A stretch of 64,000 bases of DNA from Amycolatopsis nalaikhensis (lineage in GTDB: Bacteria > Actinomycetota > Actinomycetes > Mycobacteriales > Pseudonocardiaceae): contig NZ_CP127173.1 in assembly GCF_030264295.1 (NCBI RefSeq), forward strand, positions 7,695,501 to 7,759,500. The letters run 5' to 3'. This document shows, piece by piece, positions 52,177 to 59,848 of this stretch (positions are counted from its first letter, which is position 1; every line of letters begins with the position of its first letter). The translations under genes were made by a program, and so were the position numbers. A model generated the notes under the pieces. The model made no database searches, was not told where the DNA came from, and was given only the letters and a program-made list of their open reading frames with translations.

Positions 52177-53448
52177 TCAGGGCACCACCTGGTGCACGCC
52201 GATCAGCACCTGCTGCCAGACCGCGGCCGGGTCGGCGCCCCGCTCGACGGACTTGAGCGCGGGTGCGATCACCGTCTCCTGGATCTTGCCGTCGCCGGGG
52301 CCCTTGTACTGCGGCTTCCCGACCTTCTGCGCCTGCGCGACGAAAACCTGCCCGCTCAAGGCGCCGCCGAAGTAGCCGTTCATCTCGCTGAGCAGGTCGG
52401 GCGAGGTGAAGGCGTCGACCTGGCTGGGGAAGTTCCCGCTGACCCGGAACGCGTGCAGCTGCTGCTCCGGCGCGGTCAGCCACGCGGCGAGCGCCGCGGC
52501 CTCCTTCTGGTGCGGGCTCGCTTCGGGGACGGTCAGGTAGGAGCCGCCCCAGTTGCCGCCGCCGTCGGGGAACGCGTCGGTGATCGCCCACTTGCCCGCG
52601 TTGCCCAGCCCGGCCTGCTGCTCGATGATGCCGAGCATCCACGCCGGACAGACCTTGGTCGCGAAGGTACCGAGGCGCAGGCCGTTGTTGCCGTCGTCGG
52701 CGAACGCGGTGAGCCCGGCCGACTGGCCCTGCTTCACCGCCGTCGTGACCTTGGTCCAGGCGTCGCGGAGCGCGGTGTTCGTCTCGAGCGTCGAGTGGTC
52801 TTCGCGGTCGAGGTAGCCGACCGGGAGCTGGTTGACCATGGCGTTGAAGCTCTGCGCCGCGGAGTCGAACCACGCCTTGCCGTGCGAGCGCTTGACGTAC
52901 TTCTCGCCCGCCGCGAAGTAGCTGTCCCAGCTGGCGAACATCGTCTTCACCGAACCGGGGTCGGTGGGCAGTCCCGCGGCCTCGAGGAGGTCCTTGCGGT
53001 AGCACATGGCCAGCGGCCCGATGTCCGTGCCGTAGCCGACGAGCTTGCCGTCCTTGCTGCGGCCCGCTTCGTACTTCCACTCCAGCCACCGGCCGGGTTT
53101 GACGTCGGCGGGCCCGACCTTCGCCAGGTCGGCGAACTTCCCGGACTGCGCGAGCACGTCGGCGAGGTGGCCCTCCTCGACGGCCTGGATGTCGGCGAGG
53201 CCCTGGCCGCCGGCCAGCTTGGCCAGCAGGTCCTGGTGGTACGGGCCGCCCTGCTCGGTGCGCACCTGCCGCACGGTGATCCCGGGGTGGGTGAACTCGT
53301 AGCCGGGGATCAGGTCTTCGTAGCCGAACTGGCCGAACGTCGCCAGGGTCAGCGTGATCTGTTCCGGGGTGGCGGGACCGCACCCGCCGGTCAGGACGAG
53401 CAGGACGAAGGTGACGGCGAAAGCCAGCCGTCTTCGGATCAGCTTCAT
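52177..53448 (-). CDS. CebE-like sugar-binding lipoprotein (orphan)
   Basis: 423 aa. Lipobox LTGGCG near residue 23, then the family 1 solute-binding fold. It is a close paralogue of CebE: both share long similar stretches, for example DIGPLAMCYRKD and WKYEA, and end with KGPGDG. No permease genes follow, so it must use CebFG or other permeases. It is divergent from a second LacI regulator and carries a CebR box (one mismatch) between promoter and gene. It may widen the oligosaccharide range. Confidence 0.88.
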   Translation of the reverse strand: MKLIRRRLAFAVTFVLLVLTGGCGPATPEQITLTLATFGQFGYEDLIPGYEFTHPGITVRQVRTEQGGPYHQDLLAKLAGGQGLADIQAVEEGHLADVLAQSGKFADLAKVGPADVKPGRWLEWKYEAGRSKDGKLVGYGTDIGPLAMCYRKDLLEAAGLPTDPGSVKTMFASWDSYFAAGEKYVKRSHGKAWFDSAAQSFNAMVNQLPVGYLDREDHSTLETNTALRDAWTKVTTAVKQGQSAGLTAFADDGNNGLRLGTFATKVCPAWMLGIIEQQAGLGNAGKWAITDAFPDGGGNWGGSYLTVPEASPHQKEAAALAAWLTAPEQQLHAFRVSGNFPSQVDAFTSPDLLSEMNGYFGGALSGQVFVAQAQKVGKPQYKGPGDGKIQETVIAPALKSVERGADPAAVWQQVLIGVHQVVP

Positions 53449-53484
53449 GTGCGCGCACTCCCTCGCGACTCACTCCCTCGTGAT

Positions 53485-53533
53485 TGGGAGCGCTCCCGGG
53501 GCGAGTCTCGTTTCCGGGTGCGCCGGGTGTCAA
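53485..53533 (-). promoter_or_regulatory. Promoter and CebR box of the CebE-like gene
   Basis: Reverse strand TTGACA (53528-53533), 18-bp spacer, GAGACT (53504-53509), then TGGGAGCGCTCCCG (53485-53498 on the plus strand), one mismatch from consensus. Same layout as in front of cebE. Confidence 0.8.
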
Positions 53534-53576
53534 GCGGCGCCACGGCGGGTGTCCGCCCGGACACGGGAGCGACGCG

Positions 53577-54650
53577 GTGAAGCGCCCGACCATCACGGAC
53601 ATCGCGCGCGAGGCGGGAGTGTCCAAAGGGGCCGTGTCCTACGCGCTCAACGGCCGCCCCGGCGTTTCCGAGGCGACGCGGCGGCGGATCACCGAGATCG
53701 CTCGCGAGCTGGGCTGGTCGCCCAGCGGCCCGGCGCGGGCGTTGTCCGGTGGCCGGACCGGGGCGATCGGGCTGGTGCTCGACCGGCCGCCCGAGGCGTT
53801 CTTCCCGGCCCTGCTCGAAGGTTTCGAGGACGAGCTGCTCGTGCGCGTCGCTACGGGCCACGACGCGGCGGTGGCGGTGTACCGGCGCTGGCACGCGGAG
53901 CGGCGGGTCGACGGGGTGCTGCTCACGGGCCCGGACGGCGCGGCCGAGCTGGCCGCGATCGGCCTGCCCGCGGTGGTGCTCGGCGGGGCGGGCGGGGTGC
54001 CGGGCGCGCCGTCGGTGTGGGTGGACGACGTCGCCGGGGCGGCGGAGGCGCTGGAGTACCTCGCCGCGCTGGGTCACCGCCGCGTGGCGCGCGTCGCGGG
54101 CCCGGCGCCCTTTGTGGACTCGTGGGAGCGCGAGCACGTCTTCACCGCCGCGGTGCGGCGGCTGGGGCTGGCGGAAGTCCCGGCGGACGACCTCGTCGCG
54201 CGGTCCGCCGACAGCGCCCGCGCGTGCCGGTGGCCGGGTGAGGTCCGTCATCTCGGCGTGGTGCCCACGGCTTGGGCGCCTCCCGCGGTCTCCCGGCCGC
54301 CGACCGTCCACTGCGAACCGTCGGCCGAGGTGATCCGCCGGGTCCTGGCCACCGACCCCCGGCCGACCGCCCTGCTCTGCGACACCGACAGCCTCGCCGT
54401 GGCCGCGGTGGCCACCGCCCACGAACTCGGCCTGTGCGTCCCGCGTGACCTCTCGGTCGTCTCCTGGGACGACACCCCGCTCTGCCGTCTCGTCCGCCCG
54501 GCCCTCACCGCGGTCCGGCGCCCCCTCGCCGAGCTCGGCGCCCTCGCCGCGTCGCTCCTGCGTGACGTCCTGGCGCGCGAAGACCCCGGCGACGTCTGCG
54601 CCTCGCGGCCGCGGCTGATCACGCGCGGCAGCACCGGCCCCGCCCGCTGA
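53577..54650 (+). CDS. LacI-family regulator (second)
   Basis: 357 aa from GTG. Helix-turn-helix ITDIAREAGVSKGAVSYALNGRPG, hinge WSPSGPARALSGGRTGAIGLV, then the sensor domain with an unusually proline/valine-rich middle (residues about 215-245). Its recognition helix (KGAVSYALN) differs from that of CebR (RSTASRALN), so it likely reads a different operator. The divergent CebE-like gene suggests it responds to a beta-glucan oligosaccharide. Terminator hairpin overlaps its stop. Confidence 0.88.
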   Translation: MKRPTITDIAREAGVSKGAVSYALNGRPGVSEATRRRITEIARELGWSPSGPARALSGGRTGAIGLVLDRPPEAFFPALLEGFEDELLVRVATGHDAAVAVYRRWHAERRVDGVLLTGPDGAAELAAIGLPAVVLGGAGGVPGAPSVWVDDVAGAAEALEYLAALGHRRVARVAGPAPFVDSWEREHVFTAAVRRLGLAEVPADDLVARSADSARACRWPGEVRHLGVVPTAWAPPAVSRPPTVHCEPSAEVIRRVLATDPRPTALLCDTDSLAVAAVATAHELGLCVPRDLSVVSWDDTPLCRLVRPALTAVRRPLAELGALAASLLRDVLAREDPGDVCASRPRLITRGSTGPAR

Positions 54651-54664
54651 CGGGACCGGTGCTG
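54629..54664 (+). terminator. Terminator hairpin overlapping the LacI stop
   Basis: Arms 54629-54642 and 54651-54664 (CAGCACCGGCCCCG against CGGGACCGGTGCTG, one G-T pair) enclose an 8-base loop containing the TGA. Confidence 0.65.
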
Positions 54665-54680
54665 TCCACACCGGACTCGC

Positions 54681-55769
54681 TCAGGTTCCCTGGCAGGTCA
54701 ACGACGGCTGGGCCGGGTTGCTCCCCGCCGCGTTCACCACCAGCCCGAACGTCGTCTGCCCGTCCGGGGCGATCCGGCCGTTCCAGTCGGCGTTGCGGAC
54801 CGTCACCGCCGAACCGCTCTGGCTCAGCGTCCCGTTCCAGACGCTGCCCACCGTCTGGCCCGACGGCAGCGTCCAGCCCACCTGCCACCCGGTGTAGGCC
54901 GTCGTCCCATGGTTCATCACCGTCACCGTCGCCTGGTACCCGCCGCTCCAGGCGTTGGTGATCTCGTACATCGCCATGCACGAGCCGGGCGGGGTGGTGG
55001 GCGTGGTCGGGGTGGTGGGCGTCGTCGGCGTGGTCGGGGTCGTCGGGGTCGTCGTCGGCGTGCCCGGGTCCTTGAGGCCGGTGACTTCGCCGTGCCCGCC
55101 GTCGAACACCACGTCCGAGCAGCCGTAGAACGTCTCGGCGCTGTCGGAGCGCTTCCACACCGAGTAGATGATGTGCCGCCCCGACTTGTTCGACGGCAGC
55201 GCGCCCGTCCACTTGTACTGGCCGTCGACCGTGCCCACCTGGCCGGTCACCGGCGGGTGGTCGACGGTCAGGAACGGCTGGTCCTCCAGCGAGTCCCAGG
55301 TGAGCGGCTGCGACGGGTCCCAGCCGTCCTTCGTCACGTACGTGTAGAACCAGCCCGGGTGCGCGGCCCACGCGTTGTACGAGAAGTCGAACGTCGCCCC
55401 GGCGGTGAGGTGGGTCAGCGGCCAGTCGCCGACGCCGTCGAAGCCCGCGTACCCCGGGTTGCCACCGGAGCACAGCTTCCCGTCCGGGATGAAGCCGCGC
55501 GTGCGGCCGGCGCCGTCGGAGCGCAGCACGGCGAACCAGTTGTACAGCGAGTTCGCGCCGCTGGTGTTCACCGCGGCCGCGCAGGCCGGGTTCTGCGGGA
55601 TGATCTGCCCGGTCGAGCTGAGCCCGTCCTGCCAGCACAGGAAGGTCCGGCTGCCCGGTTTCATCATGGCGCCGTGCGCTTCGGCGGTGCCGGTGTTCAG
55701 CAGGATGGCGGTCAAGCTCGCCAGCACCACGGTGACGGCGGCGAGGATCGTACTTCGTCTCCTGGTCAC
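54681..55769 (-). CDS. AA10 lytic polysaccharide monooxygenase with CBM2
   Basis: 362 aa from GTG. Signal peptide residues 1-31 ending TAEA, so that mature His1 is H32 (AHGAMMKPGSRT); the second copper His lies in YNAWAAHPGWFYTYV. AA10 domain to about 215, then a linker of TTPTTP repeats and CBM2 from about 260. It cleaves crystalline cellulose (or chitin) oxidatively using copper; the CBM2 and CebR box favour cellulose. Separate transcription unit next to the LacI gene. Confidence 0.93.
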   Translation of the reverse strand: MTRRRSTILAAVTVVLASLTAILLNTGTAEAHGAMMKPGSRTFLCWQDGLSSTGQIIPQNPACAAAVNTSGANSLYNWFAVLRSDGAGRTRGFIPDGKLCSGGNPGYAGFDGVGDWPLTHLTAGATFDFSYNAWAAHPGWFYTYVTKDGWDPSQPLTWDSLEDQPFLTVDHPPVTGQVGTVDGQYKWTGALPSNKSGRHIIYSVWKRSDSAETFYGCSDVVFDGGHGEVTGLKDPGTPTTTPTTPTTPTTPTTPTTPTTPPGSCMAMYEITNAWSGGYQATVTVMNHGTTAYTGWQVGWTLPSGQTVGSVWNGTLSQSGSAVTVRNADWNGRIAPDGQTTFGLVVNAAGSNPAQPSLTCQGT

Positions 55770-55804
55770 GTCAGTCCCTTCGTCGGGTAGCGTGCGTCGA
55801 AGAC

Positions 55805-55818
55805 TGGGAGCGCTCTCA
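55805..55818 (-). promoter_or_regulatory. CebR box before the LPMO gene
   Basis: TGGGAGCGCTCTCA, one mismatch, 36 bp upstream of the GTG; a TATCCT -10-like hexamer lies just upstream on the reverse strand. Confidence 0.75.
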
Positions 55819-55925
55819 AGGTCAGGATACGCGGTGGTGGTCACTTCCGGAACAGCCCGCGGTGACCGCCGCGGCCGCTTTGCCCTACCTTGGCGGAAGC
55901 CGTCGACCACCGAGAAAGGCACAGC

Positions 55926-57107
55926 GTGGAAAGTCCGTCTTGGGTGCGCGCCGAACCCGCCCGGCTGCTGGGCTTCGCCGCCCGCGCCGCGCACCCCGGC
56001 GGCGGGTTCGCCTGGCTCGACGACGCCGGGCGCCCGGTGCTCGACCGGCCCGTCGAAACCTGGATCACCTGCCGGATGACGCACGTCTTCGCGCTGGCGT
56101 CCCTGCGGGGTGCGGACACGGGCGAGCAGGTCGCCCACGGCGTCGCGGCGCTGACCGGCCTGCTCCACGACCCGGAGCACGGCGGCTGGTACGCGTCGAC
56201 AACGTTGTCGGAGAAGCGCGCCTACGAGCATGCCTTCGTCGTCCTCGCCGCGTCCAGCGCGGTGGCCGCCGGAGCCGACGGCGCGGAACCGCTGCTGGCC
56301 GAAGCCCTGGACGTCGTCGAACGCCGGTTCTGGGAGCCGGGGCACGGGCGCGTCGCCGACGTCTGGGACCGTGGCTGGACGAGTCTGGAGGACTACCGCG
56401 GCGCCAACGCCAACATGCACACCGTCGAGGCGTTCCTGGCCGCCGCCGACGTCACCGGCGACCCGGTCTGGACCACCCGCGCGCTGTCCATTGTGGACCA
56501 CCTGGTGCACGGCGAGGCCCGCGCGCACGGCTGGCGGCTCCCGGAGCACTACGACGCGGGCTGGCACGTGCGCCCCGAGTTCAACCGCGACGAGCCCGCG
56601 CACCCGTTCCGCCCGTTCGGCGCCACCGTCGGCCACCTCTTCGAATGGGCGCGGCTCGCCGTGCACCTCAAGCGCGCGCTCGGCGACGACGCGCCCTCGT
56701 GGCTGGTCCCCGACGCGGCCGCGTTGTTCGCGACCGCGACCGAGGACGGCTGGGCCGTCGACGGCCGCCCCGGCTTCGTCTACACCACCGACTTCGCCGG
56801 GACGCCGGTGGTGCGCACCCGCCTGCACTGGGTGGTGGCGGAGGCGATCGCCGCCGCGTGGACGCTGCACCAGGAGACCGGCGACCCGGCCTACCTCGAG
56901 CGGTTCCGCGAGTGGTGCGACCACGCCGAGGCGTGTTTCGTCGACCGGGAACTGGGCTCGTGGCACCACGAGCTCGACCCGGAAAACCACCCGGCCGCGA
57001 CGGTCTGGACCGGGAAACCGGACATCTACCACGCCTACCAGGCGACGCTCCTGCCCGCGCTGCCGCCGTCCGCGTCGTTCGCCGGCGCGCTGCGCCCGCG
57101 TCGCTAG
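55926..57107 (+). CDS. AGE-family sugar isomerase/epimerase (mannose isomerase-like)
   Basis: 393 aa from GTG. (alpha/alpha)6 barrel of the N-acylglucosamine 2-epimerase family, with ETWITCRMTHVFALA, RAYEHAFVVLAASSA, NANMHTVEAFLAA and TRLHWVVAEAIAAA, which contain the histidines used for catalysis in this family. No signal peptide, so intracellular. It resembles D-mannose isomerases of actinomycetes; cellobiose 2-epimerase activity would also fit the context and cannot be excluded. Divergent from the LPMO, the CebR box lies between them and might act on both. Followed 33 bp later by an aldo-keto reductase. Confidence 0.82.
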   Translation: MESPSWVRAEPARLLGFAARAAHPGGGFAWLDDAGRPVLDRPVETWITCRMTHVFALASLRGADTGEQVAHGVAALTGLLHDPEHGGWYASTTLSEKRAYEHAFVVLAASSAVAAGADGAEPLLAEALDVVERRFWEPGHGRVADVWDRGWTSLEDYRGANANMHTVEAFLAAADVTGDPVWTTRALSIVDHLVHGEARAHGWRLPEHYDAGWHVRPEFNRDEPAHPFRPFGATVGHLFEWARLAVHLKRALGDDAPSWLVPDAAALFATATEDGWAVDGRPGFVYTTDFAGTPVVRTRLHWVVAEAIAAAWTLHQETGDPAYLERFREWCDHAEACFVDRELGSWHHELDPENHPAATVWTGKPDIYHAYQATLLPALPPSASFAGALRPRR

Positions 57108-57140
57108 ACTGCCCGCGGACACTTCCGGACAAGGAGAACC

Positions 57141-58133
57141 ATGTCGCCTCACGTCGCCGCCGAAGACCGGTACTCGGGCATGCCGTACCGGCGCGCCGGG
57201 CGCAGCGGGCTCAAGCTGCCCGCCGTGTCGCTCGGCCTGTGGCACAACTTCGGGGACGACAAGCCCCTCGACGTCCAGCGCGCGGTGCTGCGGCGGGCGT
57301 TCGACCTCGGCGTGACGCACTTCGACCTGGCCAACAACTACGGCCCGCCGCCGGGCGCGGCCGAGGCGAACTTCGGCAGGCACTTCGCCGCCGACTTCCG
57401 CCCGTACCGCGACGAAATCCTGGTCTCGTCCAAGGCCGGGTACCTGATGTGGGACGGCCCGTACGGCGAGTGGGGCTCCCGCAAGAACCTCCTCGCGAGC
57501 CTCGACCAGAGCCTCGCGAGGACCGGTCTGGACCACTTCGACATCTTCTACTCCCACCGCCCGGACCCCGAGACGCCGATCGAGGAGACGATGGGTGCCC
57601 TCGACACGGCGGTCCGGTCGGGCAAAGCGCTCTACGCGGGCATCTCCAACTACTCGCCCGAGCAGACGGCGGCCGCGCTGGCCGCGTTGAAGGACCTCGG
57701 CACGCCGCTGCTGATCCACCAGCCGCGGTACTCGATGCTGGACCGCTGGGTCGAGGACGGCCTCCTGGACACCCTCGACGAGCACGGCGTCGGCTCGATC
57801 GCGTACTCGCCGCTGGCCCAGGGCCTGCTGACGGACCGCTACCTCGACGGCGTCCCGGCCGACTCGCGCGCGGCGGGTGCGAGCCCGTTCCTCACCGAGG
57901 ACCGCCTCACCGAGGAGACCCTGGCGACGATCCGCGCCCTGAACGACGTCGCGAAGCGGCGCGGGCAGACCCTGGCGCAGCTGGCGATCGCGTGGGTCCT
58001 GCGCCGCGGCCGCGTCACGTCCGCGCTGATCGGCGCCAGCAGCGTCGCCCAGCTCGAGAACACCGTCGCGGCCACCGCGAACCTCGAGTTCGCCGACGAC
58101 GAGCTGGCCGAGATCGACCGGATCCTGGGCTAG
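57141..58133 (+). CDS. Aldo-keto reductase, YghZ/MgrA-like (glyceraldehyde 3-phosphate reductase type)
   Basis: 330 aa. AKR14-like barrel with catalytic Asp/Tyr in THFDLANNYGPPPGAAE, Lys in VSSKAGYLMW, His in FYSHRPDPETP and the nucleotide loop ALIGASSVAQLENTV. YghZ-type enzymes reduce L-glyceraldehyde 3-phosphate and other small aldehydes. AAGGAG precedes the ATG. It is probably cotranscribed with the AGE-family isomerase and may handle aldehydes made in sugar metabolism. Confidence 0.88.
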   Translation: MSPHVAAEDRYSGMPYRRAGRSGLKLPAVSLGLWHNFGDDKPLDVQRAVLRRAFDLGVTHFDLANNYGPPPGAAEANFGRHFAADFRPYRDEILVSSKAGYLMWDGPYGEWGSRKNLLASLDQSLARTGLDHFDIFYSHRPDPETPIEETMGALDTAVRSGKALYAGISNYSPEQTAAALAALKDLGTPLLIHQPRYSMLDRWVEDGLLDTLDEHGVGSIAYSPLAQGLLTDRYLDGVPADSRAAGASPFLTEDRLTEETLATIRALNDVAKRRGQTLAQLAIAWVLRRGRVTSALIGASSVAQLENTVAATANLEFADDELAEIDRILG

Positions 58134-58139
58134 CCCTCG

Positions 58140-59276
58140 TCAGCAGCCGATCCGCGACGTGGACACGGCGACGTCGTCGAACCACAGCGTGTCGGCGTCG
58201 CCACCGTAGCTCTCCCAGCCGAGCCGCAGGTCGGTCACCGACGGGTGCCAGGACCGGGCGAGCCACTGCTGGTCGACGTCGGCGGTCGGCACGCCGTCGA
58301 CGACGAGCCCGGCCACCTCGGTGCCGTCGAGCCACGTCCGCAGCTGGCCGGCGGCGCCGTCGAGCCGGAACTCGAAGCACGACCAGGTACCGGTCGGCAG
58401 CGGGGCGCTGAGCGCGACCCCGGCCGGGCTCTGCGCGGGCAGGGTCGCGTCGTCGGACTCGCGGTTCCACTGCAGGGCCCGGTTCTGCCCGCCGGCCCGC
58501 AGGTCGCGGCCGTCGGTGGCGTCCCGCATGGCCAGGAACGTGACGTGCCCGGCGGGCAGCGGGGTTGTGTGCCGGACCCAGAACCGGCCGAACAGCGGGC
58601 CGGACGTGGTCAGGCCGCTGCCGAAGAACGCGTGGTTGCAGTAGCCGCCTTGACCGGCGACCTTCACCGACCGCGTGCCGGAGTGCGCGACCGAGCCGTC
58701 GACGGTGACCGTGCCGGTGCCCTGGCAGTTCGCCGCGCCGACGGTCCACGGCGCGCCCGGGGTGGTGCCGGTCTGCTGCTCGAAGTCGTCGCAGAGCACG
58801 GCTCCCGTGCACCCGGCGGGCGGGGGCGCGGACGTCGTGGTCGTGGGTGTCGTGGGCGTCGTCGTGGCCGGGGGAGTGGTGTCCCCGCAGGCGACGCCGT
58901 TGAGCGCGAAGTCCGCGGGCTCGGCGTTGGTCCCGCTGTAGGTGCCCTGGAGGCCGAAGGAGACCGAGCCGCCGGCGGGCAGGGCGCCGTTGTAGGACAG
59001 GCTTTCCGCGGTGACGGCGGTGCCGGTCTGGCGCACGGTGGCGTTCCAGGCGGAGGTGACGGTCTGGTTCCCGGCGTAGTGCCAGGTGAGCGTCCAGGAC
59101 GAGAGCGGGGTGGCGCCGTTGGTCACCGTGATCTCGGCCGTGTACCCGGTTTGCCACTGGTTGACGCGGTAGCCGACCGAGCAGGCGGGCGCGGCGGTGG
59201 CCGGGCCGGCGACGAGCGCGGTGGTGCCCGCCGCGGCGAGGCAGAGGGCGGCGAGGGCGCCGGCGAACCTGGTCAT
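58140..59276 (-). CDS. Secreted CBM2 protein with uncharacterised C-terminal beta domain
   Basis: 378 aa. Signal peptide to about residue 28, CBM2 about 30-131 (CSVGYRVNQWQTGYTAEITV), Thr/Pro linker to about 152, then a ~225-residue domain starting CTGAVLCDDFEQQTG and ending DTLWFDDVAVSTSRIGC. The latter looks like a concanavalin/jelly-roll fold of the kind seen in polysaccharide lyases and laminin-G-like binding proteins, with several paired cysteines, but I cannot assign it to a CAZy family or name catalytic residues. A promoter plus CebR box precede it, so it belongs to the cellulose regulon. Confidence 0.8.
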   Translation of the reverse strand: MTRFAGALAALCLAAAGTTALVAGPATAAPACSVGYRVNQWQTGYTAEITVTNGATPLSSWTLTWHYAGNQTVTSAWNATVRQTGTAVTAESLSYNGALPAGGSVSFGLQGTYSGTNAEPADFALNGVACGDTTPPATTTPTTPTTTTSAPPPAGCTGAVLCDDFEQQTGTTPGAPWTVGAANCQGTGTVTVDGSVAHSGTRSVKVAGQGGYCNHAFFGSGLTTSGPLFGRFWVRHTTPLPAGHVTFLAMRDATDGRDLRAGGQNRALQWNRESDDATLPAQSPAGVALSAPLPTGTWSCFEFRLDGAAGQLRTWLDGTEVAGLVVDGVPTADVDQQWLARSWHPSVTDLRLGWESYGGDADTLWFDDVAVSTSRIGC

Positions 59277-59369
59277 CGGGGGTTTCCTCCCGGGGCGCGG
59301 ACAGGGGCGCCGTGGCCTGCACCACGGCGCCCCTGGGTGGTGGCCGCGTTCTGTCGAGGCGACCTGGCA

Positions 59370-59422
59370 TGGGAGCGCTTCCAGCCGCCGGAAAGGTAAC
59401 CCCGGCGTGACGCCGTTGTAAA
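59370..59422 (-). promoter_or_regulatory. Promoter and CebR box of the CBM2 protein gene
   Basis: Reverse strand TTTACA (59417-59422), 17-bp spacer, TTACCT (59394-59399), then the box TGGGAGCGCTTCCA (59370-59383), one mismatch. Same geometry as at the cellulase operon. Confidence 0.8.
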
Positions 59423-59531
59423 GCGGGACCCGGACCCGGGCCGATCCGGTGGTCCGTTTTCCGCGGCCGTTCGCCGCCGAGCCGCCGCTTAACGCTCCTG
59501 AACGGCCGAACCCGTTGGGAGGCTGAGGATC

Positions 59532-59556
59532 CGGTGATCGCGCCGGGCGATCACCG
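59532..59556. repeat. Inverted repeat CGGTGATCGC-N5-GCGATCACCG
   Basis: Ten-bp perfect arms with a 5-bp centre in the 572-bp gap 59277-59848. It could be an operator or hairpin. Apart from this, the two CebR-like boxes and the CBM2 promoter I see nothing else in the gap. Confidence 0.6.
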
Positions 59557-59657
59557 TGGCGCCGAGGATGCGGCCGTTGGAGTGAAATCCGGGAATCTCG
59601 GCGCGATCCGCCGCCGGGTGTCGCTGCCCGGGTTCCGGAGGGCCGCATGCCGCCGAA

Positions 59658-59671
59658 TGGGAGCGCTCTCA
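59658..59671 (+). promoter_or_regulatory. Orphan CebR-like box
   Basis: TGGGAGCGCTCTCA, identical to the box in front of the LPMO gene, 177 bp upstream of the TPR-regulator gene and 382 bp upstream of the divergent CBM2 gene, which has its own box. No clear -35/-10 pair is seen next to it. Confidence 0.6.
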
Positions 59672-59848
59672 CGGAAGGGCCGACGTCGGAGTCCTCTGTG
59701 GACGCGGTCGCGGACCGGTCTTCGTTGCGGGCTCAACCTCTTGGGGGGCAAGCATGATCCCGATCGCCGGTGATGATCTGGGCGCCCCGGTGCCTCTGAG
59801 GTAGGGTCGTCGGTGTGCACCAGGACGCCGGAAATCGTTGGATGAACG

